A DNA stretch of 64,000 bases from Bacillota bacterium (GTDB lineage: Bacteria; Bacillota; Clostridia; Lachnospirales; Lachnospiraceae). Within the stretch, counting starts at the first letter, position 1; the number at the start of each line of letters is the position of its first letter. This document shows positions 43,853 to 52,805 of this stretch, piece by piece. The stretch lies in the NCBI GenBank assembly GCA_023390555.1, contig JAEWCQ010000016.1:124001-188000 (forward strand), written 5' to 3'. The translations under genes and the position numbers were made by a program. The notes below the pieces were generated by a model that did no database searches, had not been told where the DNA came from, and was given only the letters and a program-made list of their open reading frames with translations.

Positions 43853-45280
43853 ATGGAAGAGAAAACAACAAAAAAACACAGGATGCATATGCCGCATGCA
43901 TATACCATGTTATTCATACTGATTGTTTTTGTGGCGGTTTTGACGTGGATTCTGCCGAGCGGAGAATTTGAGCGTACGACGATCAGTACGGCAGCCGGCG
44001 ACCGAAGCGTTGCAGTAGCAGGAACTTATCAGGCCGTACCGAAAGTGGATGCGGACGGCAACAGTCTGCGCCAGGGAATCGCACAGATTCTGATGGCACC
44101 GGGAAAAGGAATTCAGGCAGCAATTGAAGTTATCGCATTTGTTCTTATCATTGGTGGTGTATTCCAGATCATGGCAAAGACAAACGCTTTGAATCTGGGT
44201 ATTCGCAGAATCGTAAAGAAGCTTGGCAGGAAAGAGATCATGATTATACCGATCCTGATGGTTCTGTTCGGGCTCGGCGGAACGACTTATGGTATGTCAG
44301 ATGAGCTGGTGCCGTTTTATCTGCTGCTGATGCCGGTCATGTTTGCGATGGGATACGACTCCATGACCACCTTTATGGTCGTATTCGTAGGTGCATCTAC
44401 CGGGTATGCGGCATCGACGATCAATCCGTTTAATGTGCTGATTGCACAGGGAATTGCCGGAATACACGGAAATCCGCAGCTGATTTTCCGTATGGTTCAG
44501 TGGGTAGTCATGATGGCTGTTGTGATCAGTTTTGTCACGATCCGGGCATTAAAGGTGCGGAAAAACCCGGAGAGTTCCATTACCTTTCAGGAAGATTTGG
44601 CAAAACGAAAAGAATTTGAAATTCAGAATATGGACAGCGACGATTTTAATCTGCGACATAAGGTGGTACTTGGTATTTTCATCGTCGGAATGATTACGGT
44701 CATTGTGGGACTGCTTAAATATGGCTGGTATATGAATGAACTGTCCATGTGCTTTTTGGGAATGGGAATCCTGATGGGAATTGCCGGTGGCATGAGGGAA
44801 AAAGAAATCGCGGAAGAATTTGTAATCGGTGTCAAGGATATCGTCTTTGCAGCCGTACTGATCGGATTATGCAGTGGTATCCTGGTTGTTGCACAGGACG
44901 GAAAAATCATCGATACGGTATTGAATACACTTTCAAATGCCGTAGCAGGTACCGGAAACGCAGCATTTGTAGGTGTCATGTATGTCGTACAGTCGATCCT
45001 GACCTTCCTGGTACCATCCTCCTCCGGTCTCGCAGCACTTACAACACCCGTTATGTCTTCGCTGTGCGACCTTCATGGGGTGAATCCGGAAGCATCTGTA
45101 ACGGTATTACAATATGCGAATCAGCTGACCAATATGATGAGTCCGGTAGCCGGAACAACGGTGGCGGGACTGGCAGTCTGCAGAATTTCCTTTGGAAAGT
45201 GGTGGAAAACATTCTGGAAGCTGTTTGTAGTGCTGACTATCATCGCATTGGTATTCTGTACGATTTCCGCAGGAATGTAA
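43853..45280 (+). CDS. YfcC-family membrane transporter (arginine/dicarboxylate type)
   Basis: 475 residues with about 11-12 transmembrane segments. It shows HAYTMLFILIVFVAVLTWILPSGEFER, the usual start of the YfcC/AitC family, and FGLGGTTYGMSDELVPFYLLL. The second half has LVPSSSGLAALTTPVMSSL, a glycine-serine substrate-site pattern. Such proteins import or exchange amino acids or dicarboxylates. Here it probably imports the amine-sugar compound. Start 43853 has GAGAGG upstream; an earlier ATG at 43835 is less well placed. Confidence 0.85.
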   Translation: MEEKTTKKHRMHMPHAYTMLFILIVFVAVLTWILPSGEFERTTISTAAGDRSVAVAGTYQAVPKVDADGNSLRQGIAQILMAPGKGIQAAIEVIAFVLIIGGVFQIMAKTNALNLGIRRIVKKLGRKEIMIIPILMVLFGLGGTTYGMSDELVPFYLLLMPVMFAMGYDSMTTFMVVFVGASTGYAASTINPFNVLIAQGIAGIHGNPQLIFRMVQWVVMMAVVISFVTIRALKVRKNPESSITFQEDLAKRKEFEIQNMDSDDFNLRHKVVLGIFIVGMITVIVGLLKYGWYMNELSMCFLGMGILMGIAGGMREKEIAEEFVIGVKDIVFAAVLIGLCSGILVVAQDGKIIDTVLNTLSNAVAGTGNAAFVGVMYVVQSILTFLVPSSSGLAALTTPVMSSLCDLHGVNPEASVTVLQYANQLTNMMSPVAGTTVAGLAVCRISFGKWWKTFWKLFVVLTIIALVFCTISAGM

Positions 45281-45326
45281 ATAAAATGACTCGAAAAACG
45301 ATCACAGGAAAATAAAGGAGTAAAAA

Positions 45327-46298
45327 ATGAACAGACCAGAAGAATTAGTAAAAAAAATAGTAGAAGAAAAAGGAAGCATTCGCGATGTGTTTTTTGCAGC
45401 ATGTGGAGGCTCGTTAGTAGATCTGTATCCGGGATATTATTTCGTGAATGCGGAATCGGAGACCATGCATGCACACTGGTTGACCGCAAAAGAACTGGTC
45501 GTAACACCGTCTAGATTTTTGAACAGACAGGCACTGGTGATTCTCTGCTCACATGGGGGAAACACGAATGAGACGGTTACGGCAGCCAGACTTGCAATCG
45601 AAAAAGGTGCCAGTGTTATCACTATGACACACAATGCCCAGTCCATCTGTGCGGGTGAAGAGATGAATCCGGTCGTATACGACTGGTCTGACAGTACCGA
45701 TGAAAAGGAACGGCCGCAGGGAATCGTCATGCGGATTTTAAATGAACTGCTGCATGCACAGGAAGCTTCTTATACCAAATACGAAGCGGTGAAGGAAGGC
45801 CTGGAAAAAGCGGACGGGATTGTCCGGACGGCAGTCAAAAAGGTACAGAACCGCACCTGGTTATTTGCAGAAGCCTATGCGGACGAACCGTTCTTATATA
45901 TCATGGCTTCCGGTGCATCTTATTCGCAGGCATATGGATTTTCCATCTGCTCGTTACAGGAAATGCAGTGGATGGATTGCTGTTATCTGCACACAGGCGA
46001 ATATTTCCACGGACCGTTCGAATGTACGGATGCCGATCACCTGTATATCCTTCTTATGGGAACAGGAACCGCACGTACCATGGACGAAAGGGCACAGAAT
46101 TTTCTGCAAAAATATGGAAAGAAATATGAAGTCATTGATGCGCAGGAGCTTGGAATTACAGAAATTGATGCAAGCGTCTCGGAATATTTCTGCCCAATGC
46201 TGTTTTATGCGATGAGTGTGGCTTACAGAACGGCATTACAGAATAAACGTCAGCATCCGCTCGATATGAGAAGATACATGGGTGTTGTGGAATATTAA
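45327..46298 (+). CDS. SIS-domain deglycase, FrlB-like
   Basis: 323 residues of two SIS domains. It shows VFFAACGGSLVDLYPGYYFV, VILCSHGGNTNETVTAARLA (phosphosugar loop), FLYIMASGASYSQAYGFSIC and YLHTGEYFHGPFE, and ends with HPLDMRRYMGVVEY. These match FrlB, which splits fructoselysine-6-phosphate into glucose-6-phosphate and lysine. AAAGGAG precedes ATG 45327. The following gene is the FrlD-like kinase that would make its substrate. The amine partner is unknown; other Amadori compounds such as fructose-asparagine use similar enzymes. Confidence 0.85.
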   Translation: MNRPEELVKKIVEEKGSIRDVFFAACGGSLVDLYPGYYFVNAESETMHAHWLTAKELVVTPSRFLNRQALVILCSHGGNTNETVTAARLAIEKGASVITMTHNAQSICAGEEMNPVVYDWSDSTDEKERPQGIVMRILNELLHAQEASYTKYEAVKEGLEKADGIVRTAVKKVQNRTWLFAEAYADEPFLYIMASGASYSQAYGFSICSLQEMQWMDCCYLHTGEYFHGPFECTDADHLYILLMGTGTARTMDERAQNFLQKYGKKYEVIDAQELGITEIDASVSEYFCPMLFYAMSVAYRTALQNKRQHPLDMRRYMGVVEY

Positions 46299-46313
46299 CA
46301 GGAGGGAAAAAGA

Positions 46314-47171
46314 ATGTCTGAGTATCAGGTGAATATATTGGGATTTGGTGACAATGTGGTAGATCAGTATGAGCATATCAAAACGATGTATCCGGGAGGA
46401 AACTGTGTGAATCTTTGTGCTTATGCAACCATGTTTGGGGCAGAGAAATCTGCCTATATGGGATATTTCGGAAGCGACCGGAATGCGGAATACGTGATTT
46501 CGGTATTAAATAAGCTCGGAATCGAAACAGTCAAATGCAGGCAGTTAGAAGGAGAAAACGGATGGGCAAGAGTCACACTTGTAGACGGAGACCGTACCTT
46601 CCTGGGCTGCAATGAAGGCGGCGTGCGCGGCGAACATCCGTATGTCTTAGACCGCTTTGACCTGGAATATATCCGGCAGTTTGATCTGGTACACACCGGA
46701 AACTACTGCTTTACGGAAAAGGAGCTGTATAAGATAAAAGAAGCGGGTATTCCGATCTCTTTTGATTTCTCGGATGATTCTACTGATGAATATTATAAAC
46801 GAATCGTACCATTTGTGGATTATGCGTTCTGTTCCTTTGACGGAACCGGGGAAGAGGCAAAAGAGCATCTGAAAAAAATTGTTTCTTACGGAGCGAAGCT
46901 GGCAACGGCTTCGCGTGGTGCCAAGGGCTGTATTTTATATGACGGAAAAGAATTTTATATGCAGCCGGCTGCTCCGCTGGAGAAAGTGGTAGATACGATG
47001 GGTGCGGGCGATTCTCTGATCACTGCTTTTCTGATCGGTTATACGGATCGGATGAAAAAGAATATGGAACAATCTGCTGCAATCCGTGAGAGCCTGGAGG
47101 CGGCAGCAGGCTTCGCCGCAAGAATCTGCAGCTACGAAGGAGCTTTTGGATACGGCACGCATTATGAATAA
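46314..47171 (+). CDS. PfkB-family sugar kinase, FrlD-like
   Basis: 285 residues. Starts ILGFGDNVVDQYEHIKTMYPGGNCVNLCAYATMFG, has TASRGAKGCILYDG and ends with VVDTMGAGDSLITAFLIGY, which holds the PfkB anion hole and catalytic Asp. The GGNCVN rather than the usual GGxxxN is seen in FrlD. It would phosphorylate the sugar part on carbon 6 before the deglycase acts. The gene lies 15 bases after the FrlB-like gene with GGAGGG as ribosome site. Confidence 0.87.
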   Translation: MSEYQVNILGFGDNVVDQYEHIKTMYPGGNCVNLCAYATMFGAEKSAYMGYFGSDRNAEYVISVLNKLGIETVKCRQLEGENGWARVTLVDGDRTFLGCNEGGVRGEHPYVLDRFDLEYIRQFDLVHTGNYCFTEKELYKIKEAGIPISFDFSDDSTDEYYKRIVPFVDYAFCSFDGTGEEAKEHLKKIVSYGAKLATASRGAKGCILYDGKEFYMQPAAPLEKVVDTMGAGDSLITAFLIGYTDRMKKNMEQSAAIRESLEAAAGFAARICSYEGAFGYGTHYE

Positions 47172-47193
47172 AAGACGGAAGGGATAAAACGTT

Positions 47194-48285
47194 ATGATCT
47201 ATCAGGGAAATGCCTTGGAATATATTTATGACACACCGGAAATCCTGAAACGGATTTTAGCAGAGCGGAATCAGATTCTGAACCGGGCGCTGGAACTGCT
47301 GAAAGGAAAAAACATAGCGGATATTTATCTTACCGGGTCCGGTTCCTCTTATCATAGCGCAGTCGCTGCAAGAAAATTCATGCAGAAGGTATTGGGTATA
47401 CGGGTACATGCCGTATACCCTGTTCCCTTTTTGGAAGAGCTGGATTATCTTGAAAAAGATGCTATCATCGTAAGTATTTCGCAGCAGGGAACCAGTGTGG
47501 CAAGTATTCAGATTTTAGAAGAGGCAGTAAAACGCGGCTTTGCCACAATAGCGGTAACGGGGGAATACGAAACGGAGATTACAAAGTATTCGGATGCAAC
47601 GATTTACGTGGAATGTGGCTATGAGGATGCCGGTGCGACGACCAAGGGGTATACGGCAACCGTTCTGACATTTCTCCTGTTTGCAGTCGAACTGGGCAGG
47701 CAATCGGGTACACTGGAGCCAGATGCGGCGGCTGCTTATTATAACAGGCTGAGTGCGGTTTTTACACATATGCCAAAGGTCATTTCGGCAGCAGAGCGCT
47801 GGTACGGGCTGATACAGGATGAACTATCCACATGCAGGAATCTCGTGATCTTAAGTTACGGAACCCAAAAGGCGACCATGCTGGAAGGGGTGCTGAAATT
47901 TTCTGAAACCTGCCGTTTCCCGGTAAGAGGATACGAAGCAGAAGAATTCATGCATGGAATGTACAACGCGGTGGATACATCCATGTCCTTTCTGTATCTG
48001 GCAGAGCCGGGAGCTTATAAGAAGCGCATCATGAAACTTTACCGTTATTATGAGCAGCAAGGCTGCAGGCAGTATGGAATTGGACTGGAGGAGAATCATT
48101 ACCGGAATCTTACTCTGGATTTTACGGAAGAGACGGAGTTTTTGATGCTGGAATACATTCTGGTCATTCAGATTTTGTTTGTACGTCTTTCCCGGACACG
48201 CGGCATTGATCTGAACCTGCCAAAAGACCCGGATTTCCATAAGATTATGAACAGCAAGCTGGAAGACGAAACGCGGAATGTATGA
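47194..48285 (+). CDS. Second SIS-domain protein (GlmS/AgaS-like), probable sugar-phosphate isomerase or deglycase
   Basis: 363 residues, two SIS domains. It contains YLTGSGSSYHSAVAARKFMQKV, IVSISQQGTSVASIQIL and GYEAEEFMHGMYNAV, typical of GlmS-like isomerases without the glutaminase part. The first deglycase of the operon belongs to a different SIS branch, so the two are probably not redundant. It may work on a related sugar-amine, such as glucosamine- or glucoselysine-type phosphate. There is no clear signature to choose between these. A terminator follows. Confidence 0.8.
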   Translation: MIYQGNALEYIYDTPEILKRILAERNQILNRALELLKGKNIADIYLTGSGSSYHSAVAARKFMQKVLGIRVHAVYPVPFLEELDYLEKDAIIVSISQQGTSVASIQILEEAVKRGFATIAVTGEYETEITKYSDATIYVECGYEDAGATTKGYTATVLTFLLFAVELGRQSGTLEPDAAAAYYNRLSAVFTHMPKVISAAERWYGLIQDELSTCRNLVILSYGTQKATMLEGVLKFSETCRFPVRGYEAEEFMHGMYNAVDTSMSFLYLAEPGAYKKRIMKLYRYYEQQGCRQYGIGLEENHYRNLTLDFTEETEFLMLEYILVIQILFVRLSRTRGIDLNLPKDPDFHKIMNSKLEDETRNV

Positions 48286-48330
48286 AGATCGTGGATGCAG
48301 GATGGGACGTGAATCTGAAATAAAAAAAGA

Positions 48331-48360
48331 AAAGGACTGTGTAATTTTACAGTCCTTTTT
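48331..48360. terminator. Bidirectional terminator between the SIS gene and the CorC-type gene
   Basis: AAAGGACTGT (48331-48340) pairs with ACAGTCCTTT (48349-48358), with A-rich and T-rich flanks on both sides. The stop codon of the minus-strand gene (48347-48349) lies inside this hairpin. Confidence 0.87.
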
Positions 48361-49636
48361 TGAAAGAGTCTTCCGTGTTTTCTTCGGGAAGCTTCAGATA
48401 AACCTTTTCAATGCGGTTTTTATCCATCTTATCCACGCGTAATACTGTGCCGTCCGGCGCAGTTGCCGATTCGCCTTCCTGCGGCAGATGGTCGAGGAGT
48501 TCGAGCAGATAGCCGCCGACAGAATCATAATCCTCGGATTCCAGATGAATATTCAGATCATCACAGAGATCCTCCAGATTCATGGAACCAAGAATCAGAT
48601 ATTCTCGTTCATTGATGGCAAAGACATCTTCCTCTTCGTTGTAATCGTATTCGTCATGAATCTCACCGACAATCTCTTCCAGAAGATCTTCTAGGGTCAC
48701 GAGACCAGCGGTTGTTCCATATTCATTTACGACAACTGCGACATTGATGGAAGATTCCTGCATCTGGGAAAACAGCTCCGCCGTATTTTTTCGTTCGTAA
48801 GTAAAGAAAGGTTTGCGCATAATATCGCGAATCGAAAACCGGCTTTGATCCTGGCAGAGCAGAAGATCCTTGATATTTAAGATTCCAATCACATAGTCAT
48901 TGGAATTCTCGTACACCGGATATCTGGTATATCTCACCTCACGGTATGTTTCCAATACCTCCTGATAGGTAGCGTCCACCGGAAGAAATGTCATGTCAAT
49001 CCGGGGAATCATAATTTCTTTCGCTTCCGAATCAGTAAAATCAAACAGATTATTGATCATTTCATGTTCATCGGATTCAATTACGCCGGATTCGTGGCTG
49101 ACGTCGACGATGGTCCGCAATTCGTCCTCTGTCATTCCTCTTTTCTTAGCATTCGCATCGATATGAAGCAGCTTTAAAAAGAGCATGGTAAGAGAGTTGA
49201 CGATGAAGATAAGCGGAGTAAACAGTTTTACCACAAAATCAATCGTGCCGGCATAGGCCAGCGCAATTTCATCCGCGTGAATGGTCGCGATGGTCTTGGG
49301 AGAGATTTCTCCGAAAATCAGAATCAGCAATGTGAGAATACCTGTTGCGATTCCGGCAGCCACGCTTCCGAAAAGCCTGAGAGCAAGCGAAGTAGCAATT
49401 GAGGATGCAGACAGGTTAATCACATTATTACCGATCAGGATGGCACTTAACATCTTTCCGGAATTACCGGTGATGGCAAGTACCCTCACAGCACGTTTAT
49501 TTCCCTCTTCGGCAAGTGTACGCATTCGTATGCGGTTTGCCGTTGTCAATGCAGTTTCTGCGGAAGAAAAGAAAGCAGAGAGTAGGAGAAACAGAACAAG
49601 AACGGCAAGTTGTATGATATCACCTGTTTTCATCAT
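48347..49636 (-). CDS. CNNM/CorC (HlyC)-type membrane protein with CBS pair
   Basis: 429 residues. The N-terminal DUF21 domain has three to four transmembrane segments (SAFFSSAETALTTANRIRMRTLAEEGN). A CBS pair follows (about 205-330; IMIPRIDMTFLPVDATYQEVLETY), then an acidic linker with DYNEEEDVF and the C-terminal CorC_HlyC transporter-associated domain. The family moves Mg2+ or other cations and binds nucleotides at the CBS pair. The gene start overlaps the stop of the small membrane gene upstream. Confidence 0.92.
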   Translation of the reverse strand: MMKTGDIIQLAVLVLFLLLSAFFSSAETALTTANRIRMRTLAEEGNKRAVRVLAITGNSGKMLSAILIGNNVINLSASSIATSLALRLFGSVAAGIATGILTLLILIFGEISPKTIATIHADEIALAYAGTIDFVVKLFTPLIFIVNSLTMLFLKLLHIDANAKKRGMTEDELRTIVDVSHESGVIESDEHEMINNLFDFTDSEAKEIMIPRIDMTFLPVDATYQEVLETYREVRYTRYPVYENSNDYVIGILNIKDLLLCQDQSRFSIRDIMRKPFFTYERKNTAELFSQMQESSINVAVVVNEYGTTAGLVTLEDLLEEIVGEIHDEYDYNEEEDVFAINEREYLILGSMNLEDLCDDLNIHLESEDYDSVGGYLLELLDHLPQEGESATAPDGTVLRVDKMDKNRIEKVYLKLPEENTEDSFKKGL

Positions 49637-49872
49637 TCCACTCCCAGACTTGAATAATAATCCGTGATAGCGTCCATATTTACCTCTGTGTAGCTGACCG
49701 GCTTGTTATTTTCATAGACAGTATATCCTGACCAGCCTGCCCATCCAACGATTCCAAGGCAGATGACAGCTGCGGCAGCACATCCGAGAATGTGTATGCG
49801 TTTTTCTTTTTTCATAATTTTCTTGCGGTCTTTTTTCTGCTGTTTATAACGATCTACTTTTTCCTGACTCAT
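49633..49872 (-). CDS. Small single-pass membrane protein
   Basis: 79 residues. A highly basic N-terminal stretch (about 25 residues rich in Lys/Arg) precedes one transmembrane segment (GCAAAAVICLGIVGWAGWSG), and then an acidic tail. By the positive-inside rule the start is cytoplasmic and the tail outside. It is transcribed directly before the CorC-like gene (ATGA overlap). The start at 49872 follows AAGGAG; the frame stays open further upstream without such a site. Function unknown. Confidence 0.75.
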   Translation of the reverse strand: MSQEKVDRYKQQKKDRKKIMKKEKRIHILGCAAAAVICLGIVGWAGWSGYTVYENNKPVSYTEVNMDAITDYYSSLGVE

Positions 49873-50070
49873 GCGAAATCTCCTTATACATGTATTATGA
49901 GCATTATTATACAACAACTTGGGAAAAATTTGTTGAAAAAGTTTAAATTTTACCATAAAATTATGCAAGATGTATGCTGCTGTTTCGAACAGGGAAAAAG
50001 GAAGAGAACAGCAGGTTGTAAGGTTGCGGATGCTGAAACAGAAAACAACGGAAAAATGGAGCGCAGAACA

Positions 50071-50718
50071 ATGAAAAAGGGAATTATTTTTGATATGGAC
50101 GGAACGTTATGGGATTCTGCAGAGGGTATTGCAGAATCATGGTCACAGGTGATCGCAGAGGAATATGCACCGGATTGCGTCATCACAGTGGAGGATATTC
50201 ACCGTGTTATGGGAAAGACGATGGATGATATCGCGCAGATCCTGTTTCCGGAACTTACGAAAGAGAAAAGAAGTGGTCTGCTGGCAAGCTGCTGTGAAGC
50301 GGAGAATGCGTATCTGCGTGCACACGGCGGAGTTTTGTATCAAGGGCTGGAGGACACATGGAAGAAATTAAAGGAGTCATATCCTTTATATATTGTCAGT
50401 AACTGTCAGAGTGGATATATTGAGGCTTTTTTGGATTATTACGGACTCTGGGAATTTATTGAAGACAGGGAGTGTTTTGGAAATACCGGAGTGGATAAGG
50501 GTGAAAATATCCGAAAAGTAGTGGAGCGGAGTCATCTGACGGATGCCGTATATGTGGGTGATATTCAGGGAGATTATGATGCCAGCAGGAAAGCGGGAGT
50601 GCGTTTTATTCACGCTGCCTATGGGTTTGGAACGATTCATACAGCCGTACCCGCCATTCATTCTTTGCAGGAACTGCCAAAGGCCGTTGAAGAGATCTTT
50701 GGTTCGGCCCGGGAATGA
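50071..50718 (+). CDS. HAD-superfamily phosphatase (phosphoglycolate phosphatase-like)
   Basis: 215 residues. HAD motif I IIFDMDGTLWDSAEG is at the start, motif II YIVSNCQSG near residue 108, and motif IV VGDIQGDYDASRKAGVRFIHAAYGFG near 165. A helical cap lies between. This is the Gph/PGP-like branch; the substrate may be a small sugar phosphate. Start 50071 has GGAGCG upstream; ATG at 50056 is an alternative. A terminator follows. Confidence 0.87.
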   Translation: MKKGIIFDMDGTLWDSAEGIAESWSQVIAEEYAPDCVITVEDIHRVMGKTMDDIAQILFPELTKEKRSGLLASCCEAENAYLRAHGGVLYQGLEDTWKKLKESYPLYIVSNCQSGYIEAFLDYYGLWEFIEDRECFGNTGVDKGENIRKVVERSHLTDAVYVGDIQGDYDASRKAGVRFIHAAYGFGTIHTAVPAIHSLQELPKAVEEIFGSARE

Positions 50719-50720
50719 GA

Positions 50721-50770
50721 AAAAGCTGCCGTTTTTGTTGTATTGTCAACAGATGCGGCAGCTTTTTTTA
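50721..50770 (+). terminator. Rho-independent terminator after the HAD gene
   Basis: AAAAGCTGCCG (50721-50731) pairs with CGGCAGCTTTT (50756-50766), followed by more T. Confidence 0.9.
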
Positions 50771-50772
50771 TT

Positions 50773-50824
50773 CTATAGGAAAGCTCTTGTTACATTACGT
50801 GTGAAAGTTATGAGTTTCCTATAG
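50773..50824. repeat. Inverted repeat after the terminator
   Basis: CTATAGGAAA (50773-50782) and TTTCCTATAG (50815-50824) form a perfect 10-base inverted repeat round a 32-base loop. Its left part matches short stretches found directly after two other terminators in this window (41181 on, 60126 on). Confidence 0.6.
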
Positions 50825-50953
50825 TTCTACAGAATAAAATTTAGATGCGCAGCTTCGCGCGTGGAACAAAAGCTGTACGATCTATGTATCGAAAGCGGGA
50901 GTGTACAAAGTACACCTTTGTTCTGGAAAAACAGGTTCCTCTGCCTTGAATGC
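50825..50953. other. Convergent intergenic stretch without a gene
   Basis: Contains GTGTAC-AAA-GTACAC (50901-50915), a perfect palindrome, but no T-run. No coding signal is seen. Confidence 0.5.
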
Positions 50954-51493
50954 TTAGGATTCACTTGCCAGGACTTTTTTTAACGGAATCCAGAGGATAT
51001 AGGCATAGACACTTCCAATCAATGCGGTAATCAGCTGGGTTACGGAGAAAGTCATCTGAATCACTGTCATATTTGCACTCATCTTAGCCGGAAGCAGAGC
51101 TGGAACCAGAATCAAAGAGATGACAACGCCCATAAACAGAGCCTTTAAAACAGATCCGGCAAGCATACCTGCAACGAGAGAGGCATTGCTTTGTATTTTA
51201 CGGTTTAGCAGGCAGATAAGAACTACCAGGATTATATTTCCAATCATGATACATGGGATAATTGCCGGCATGGCTGCCATAATTGGGTTGCCCGTTATAA
51301 AAAAAGATGTTACAGGCGTAATGACAGCCAGAATAATACCACAGGTCATACCGACGCTGAGAGCGGCCAGAATCAGGCAGGCATTGATGATCGGTCCGGT
51401 AATATAGGGACTGGTATTCTTGAAAAACTGACTGACGATGCAGATTGCCAGAAGGATGGCAGTCGTTGTGATTTGTTTTGCGTTGATTTTCAT
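50954..51493 (-). CDS. ECF transporter S component (vitamin/substrate-binding membrane subunit)
   Basis: 179 residues with about six hydrophobic segments (TTTAILLAICIVSQFF; SVGMTCGIILAVITPVTSFF; AIIPCIMIGNIILVVLICLL; AGSVLKALFMGVVISLILV; FSVTQLITALIGSVYAYILW). It is like the S components that bind vitamins or other small solutes for a shared EcfA-EcfT module. The N-terminal region lacks motifs I could link to a vitamin, so the substrate is unknown. AAGGAG 8 bases before supports ATG 51493. No energising module genes are present nearby. Confidence 0.75.
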   Translation of the reverse strand: MKINAKQITTTAILLAICIVSQFFKNTSPYITGPIINACLILAALSVGMTCGIILAVITPVTSFFITGNPIMAAMPAIIPCIMIGNIILVVLICLLNRKIQSNASLVAGMLAGSVLKALFMGVVISLILVPALLPAKMSANMTVIQMTFSVTQLITALIGSVYAYILWIPLKKVLASES

Positions 51494-51798
51494 AAGAAAC
51501 ACTCCTTTTCTTGACTTCAGAAATACTTGATTTCAGAAGAGCTGTTGATATGGTTGGTCTGAACGGTCAGAACAAACTTTCCGTCCAGTAAACTAATCTT
51601 AGTAGAATTTACCAGATGCGTCAAGTATGTTTGGAATTCTGAAGATTCGGAAAGAATAAATTCGTTTTATTTAAAAAAGAAGAAATAACTATTGACAAAA
51701 CAATATTATATATCATATAGTATTAAATAACAAATAGTAATACACATAAAATAACATTGTACAAAAAATAGTATCAGAAAAGAAAAAGGAGTGATTGC
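51494..51798. promoter_or_regulatory. Divergent region: S component and PadR operon
   Basis: 305 bases. For PadR, TTGACA (51692-51697) and TATAGT (51716-51721) are 18 bases apart. Overlapping the -10 lies an A/T palindrome round TATATCATATA (about 51707-51721), like PadR operators. On the minus strand a reading frame of 35 codons (51517-51624, TTG start) precedes the S component; its status is doubtful. No known riboswitch was recognised. Confidence 0.5.
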
Positions 51799-52122
51799 AT
51801 GGTATTTAACACAGGCGCAGCTCTTTTGGATGCGGTTGTTCTGGCGGCGGTGTCAAAGGAAGAGGAAGGCACCTATGGTTATAAAATAACGCAGGATGTG
51901 CGGACTGCCATTGAAGTATCCGAATCCACGCTGTATCCCGTTTTGCGGAGACTGCAGAAGGATAACTGTCTGGAAGCATACGATCTGGAATGTGGCGGAA
52001 GAAACAGGCGTTATTATAAGATAACCGAGCAAGGCGGAAAGCAGCTGAGCATGTACAAAAGAGAATGGAAAATATATTCTTCGAAAATATCTGCGATGTT
52101 TTCGGGAGAGGAGTCAGTATGA
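51799..52122 (+). CDS. PadR-family transcriptional regulator
   Basis: 107 residues. The winged helix is typical: EEEGTYGYKITQDVRTAIEVSESTLYPVLRRLQKDNCLEAYDLECGGRNRRYYKITEQG, with a short C-terminal helix (PadR-s2 type). In Firmicutes such regulators usually precede DUF1700 and DUF4097 genes and repress their own operon until envelope stress. AAAGGAG precedes the start and its stop overlaps the next start. Confidence 0.93.
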   Translation: MVFNTGAALLDAVVLAAVSKEEEGTYGYKITQDVRTAIEVSESTLYPVLRRLQKDNCLEAYDLECGGRNRRYYKITEQGGKQLSMYKREWKIYSSKISAMFSGEESV

Positions 52123-52805
52123 ATCGACAGGAGTTTATGAAACGGTTAGAGGAATTGCTTACGGATATTTCCGCGGAGGAAAGAGAAGAAGCACTGGCCT
52201 ACTATACCAGTTATTTTGAAGATGCGGGAGAAGAGAACGAAGAAAAGATTATCCGGGAACTGGAATCACCGGAGAAACTGGCTGCTTCCATCAAAGCCGG
52301 ACTCAAAGAGGATGCCGCCGGTGAATATACGGAACATGGTTACCGGGACACACGGGATGCAGGTCAAAATATACCGCCCGCAGCTCCGGAGAGGGCTTCG
52401 ACCGCACAGAAAGATAAAAACCAGACGCTGCTCATTCTATTGATTGTCGTGCTTGCAGTACTGACCATTCCGGTGTGGGGCGGGCTTTTGGGTGGTATTT
52501 TCGGATTCGCTGCGGGAATCTTTGGACTGCTCATAGGAATTGCAGCAGCACTGTTTGGGCTTACAATTGCAGGAATCGTCGGAGGAACGGCGCTGTTTGG
52601 TGCCGGAATACTAAGGCTCTGTACCGGGGGTCTGGCTTCCGGAATTATGATGATGGGAATCGGCATCCTGCTGGTAGCACTTGGAGTCCTGGCTCTGGCT
52701 CTGCTGGTATTGTTTTGCGGCAGGTTCCTGCCATGGCTGATCCGCAGTATTGTGAAGCTGTGCAGAATGCCGTTTCAAAAAAAGAGAGAGAGGTGTAAAG
52801 TATGA
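52119..52805 (+). CDS. DUF1700 (HAAS-domain) membrane protein
   Basis: 228 residues. The N-terminal helical HAAS domain (MNRQEFMKRLEELLTDISAEEREEALAYYTSYFEDAG) is cytoplasmic. A Pro-rich linker follows, then four to five glycine/alanine-rich hydrophobic segments. Such proteins act with PadR as membrane sensors in the YxlG/YvlB-like systems. Start and stop both overlap neighbouring genes (ATGA), so the three genes are translated as a unit. Confidence 0.88.
   Translation: MNRQEFMKRLEELLTDISAEEREEALAYYTSYFEDAGEENEEKIIRELESPEKLAASIKAGLKEDAAGEYTEHGYRDTRDAGQNIPPAAPERASTAQKDKNQTLLILLIVVLAVLTIPVWGGLLGGIFGFAAGIFGLLIGIAAALFGLTIAGIVGGTALFGAGILRLCTGGLASGIMMMGIGILLVALGVLALALLVLFCGRFLPWLIRSIVKLCRMPFQKKRERCKV

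Noticed and set aside
49873..49968. Longer N-terminus for the small membrane protein
   Set aside because: Frame is open, but the ribosome site AAGGAG is before the internal start at 49872.
51494..51691. Riboswitch before the ECF S component
   Set aside because: S-component genes often have one, but I could not find the conserved core of any known vitamin riboswitch here.
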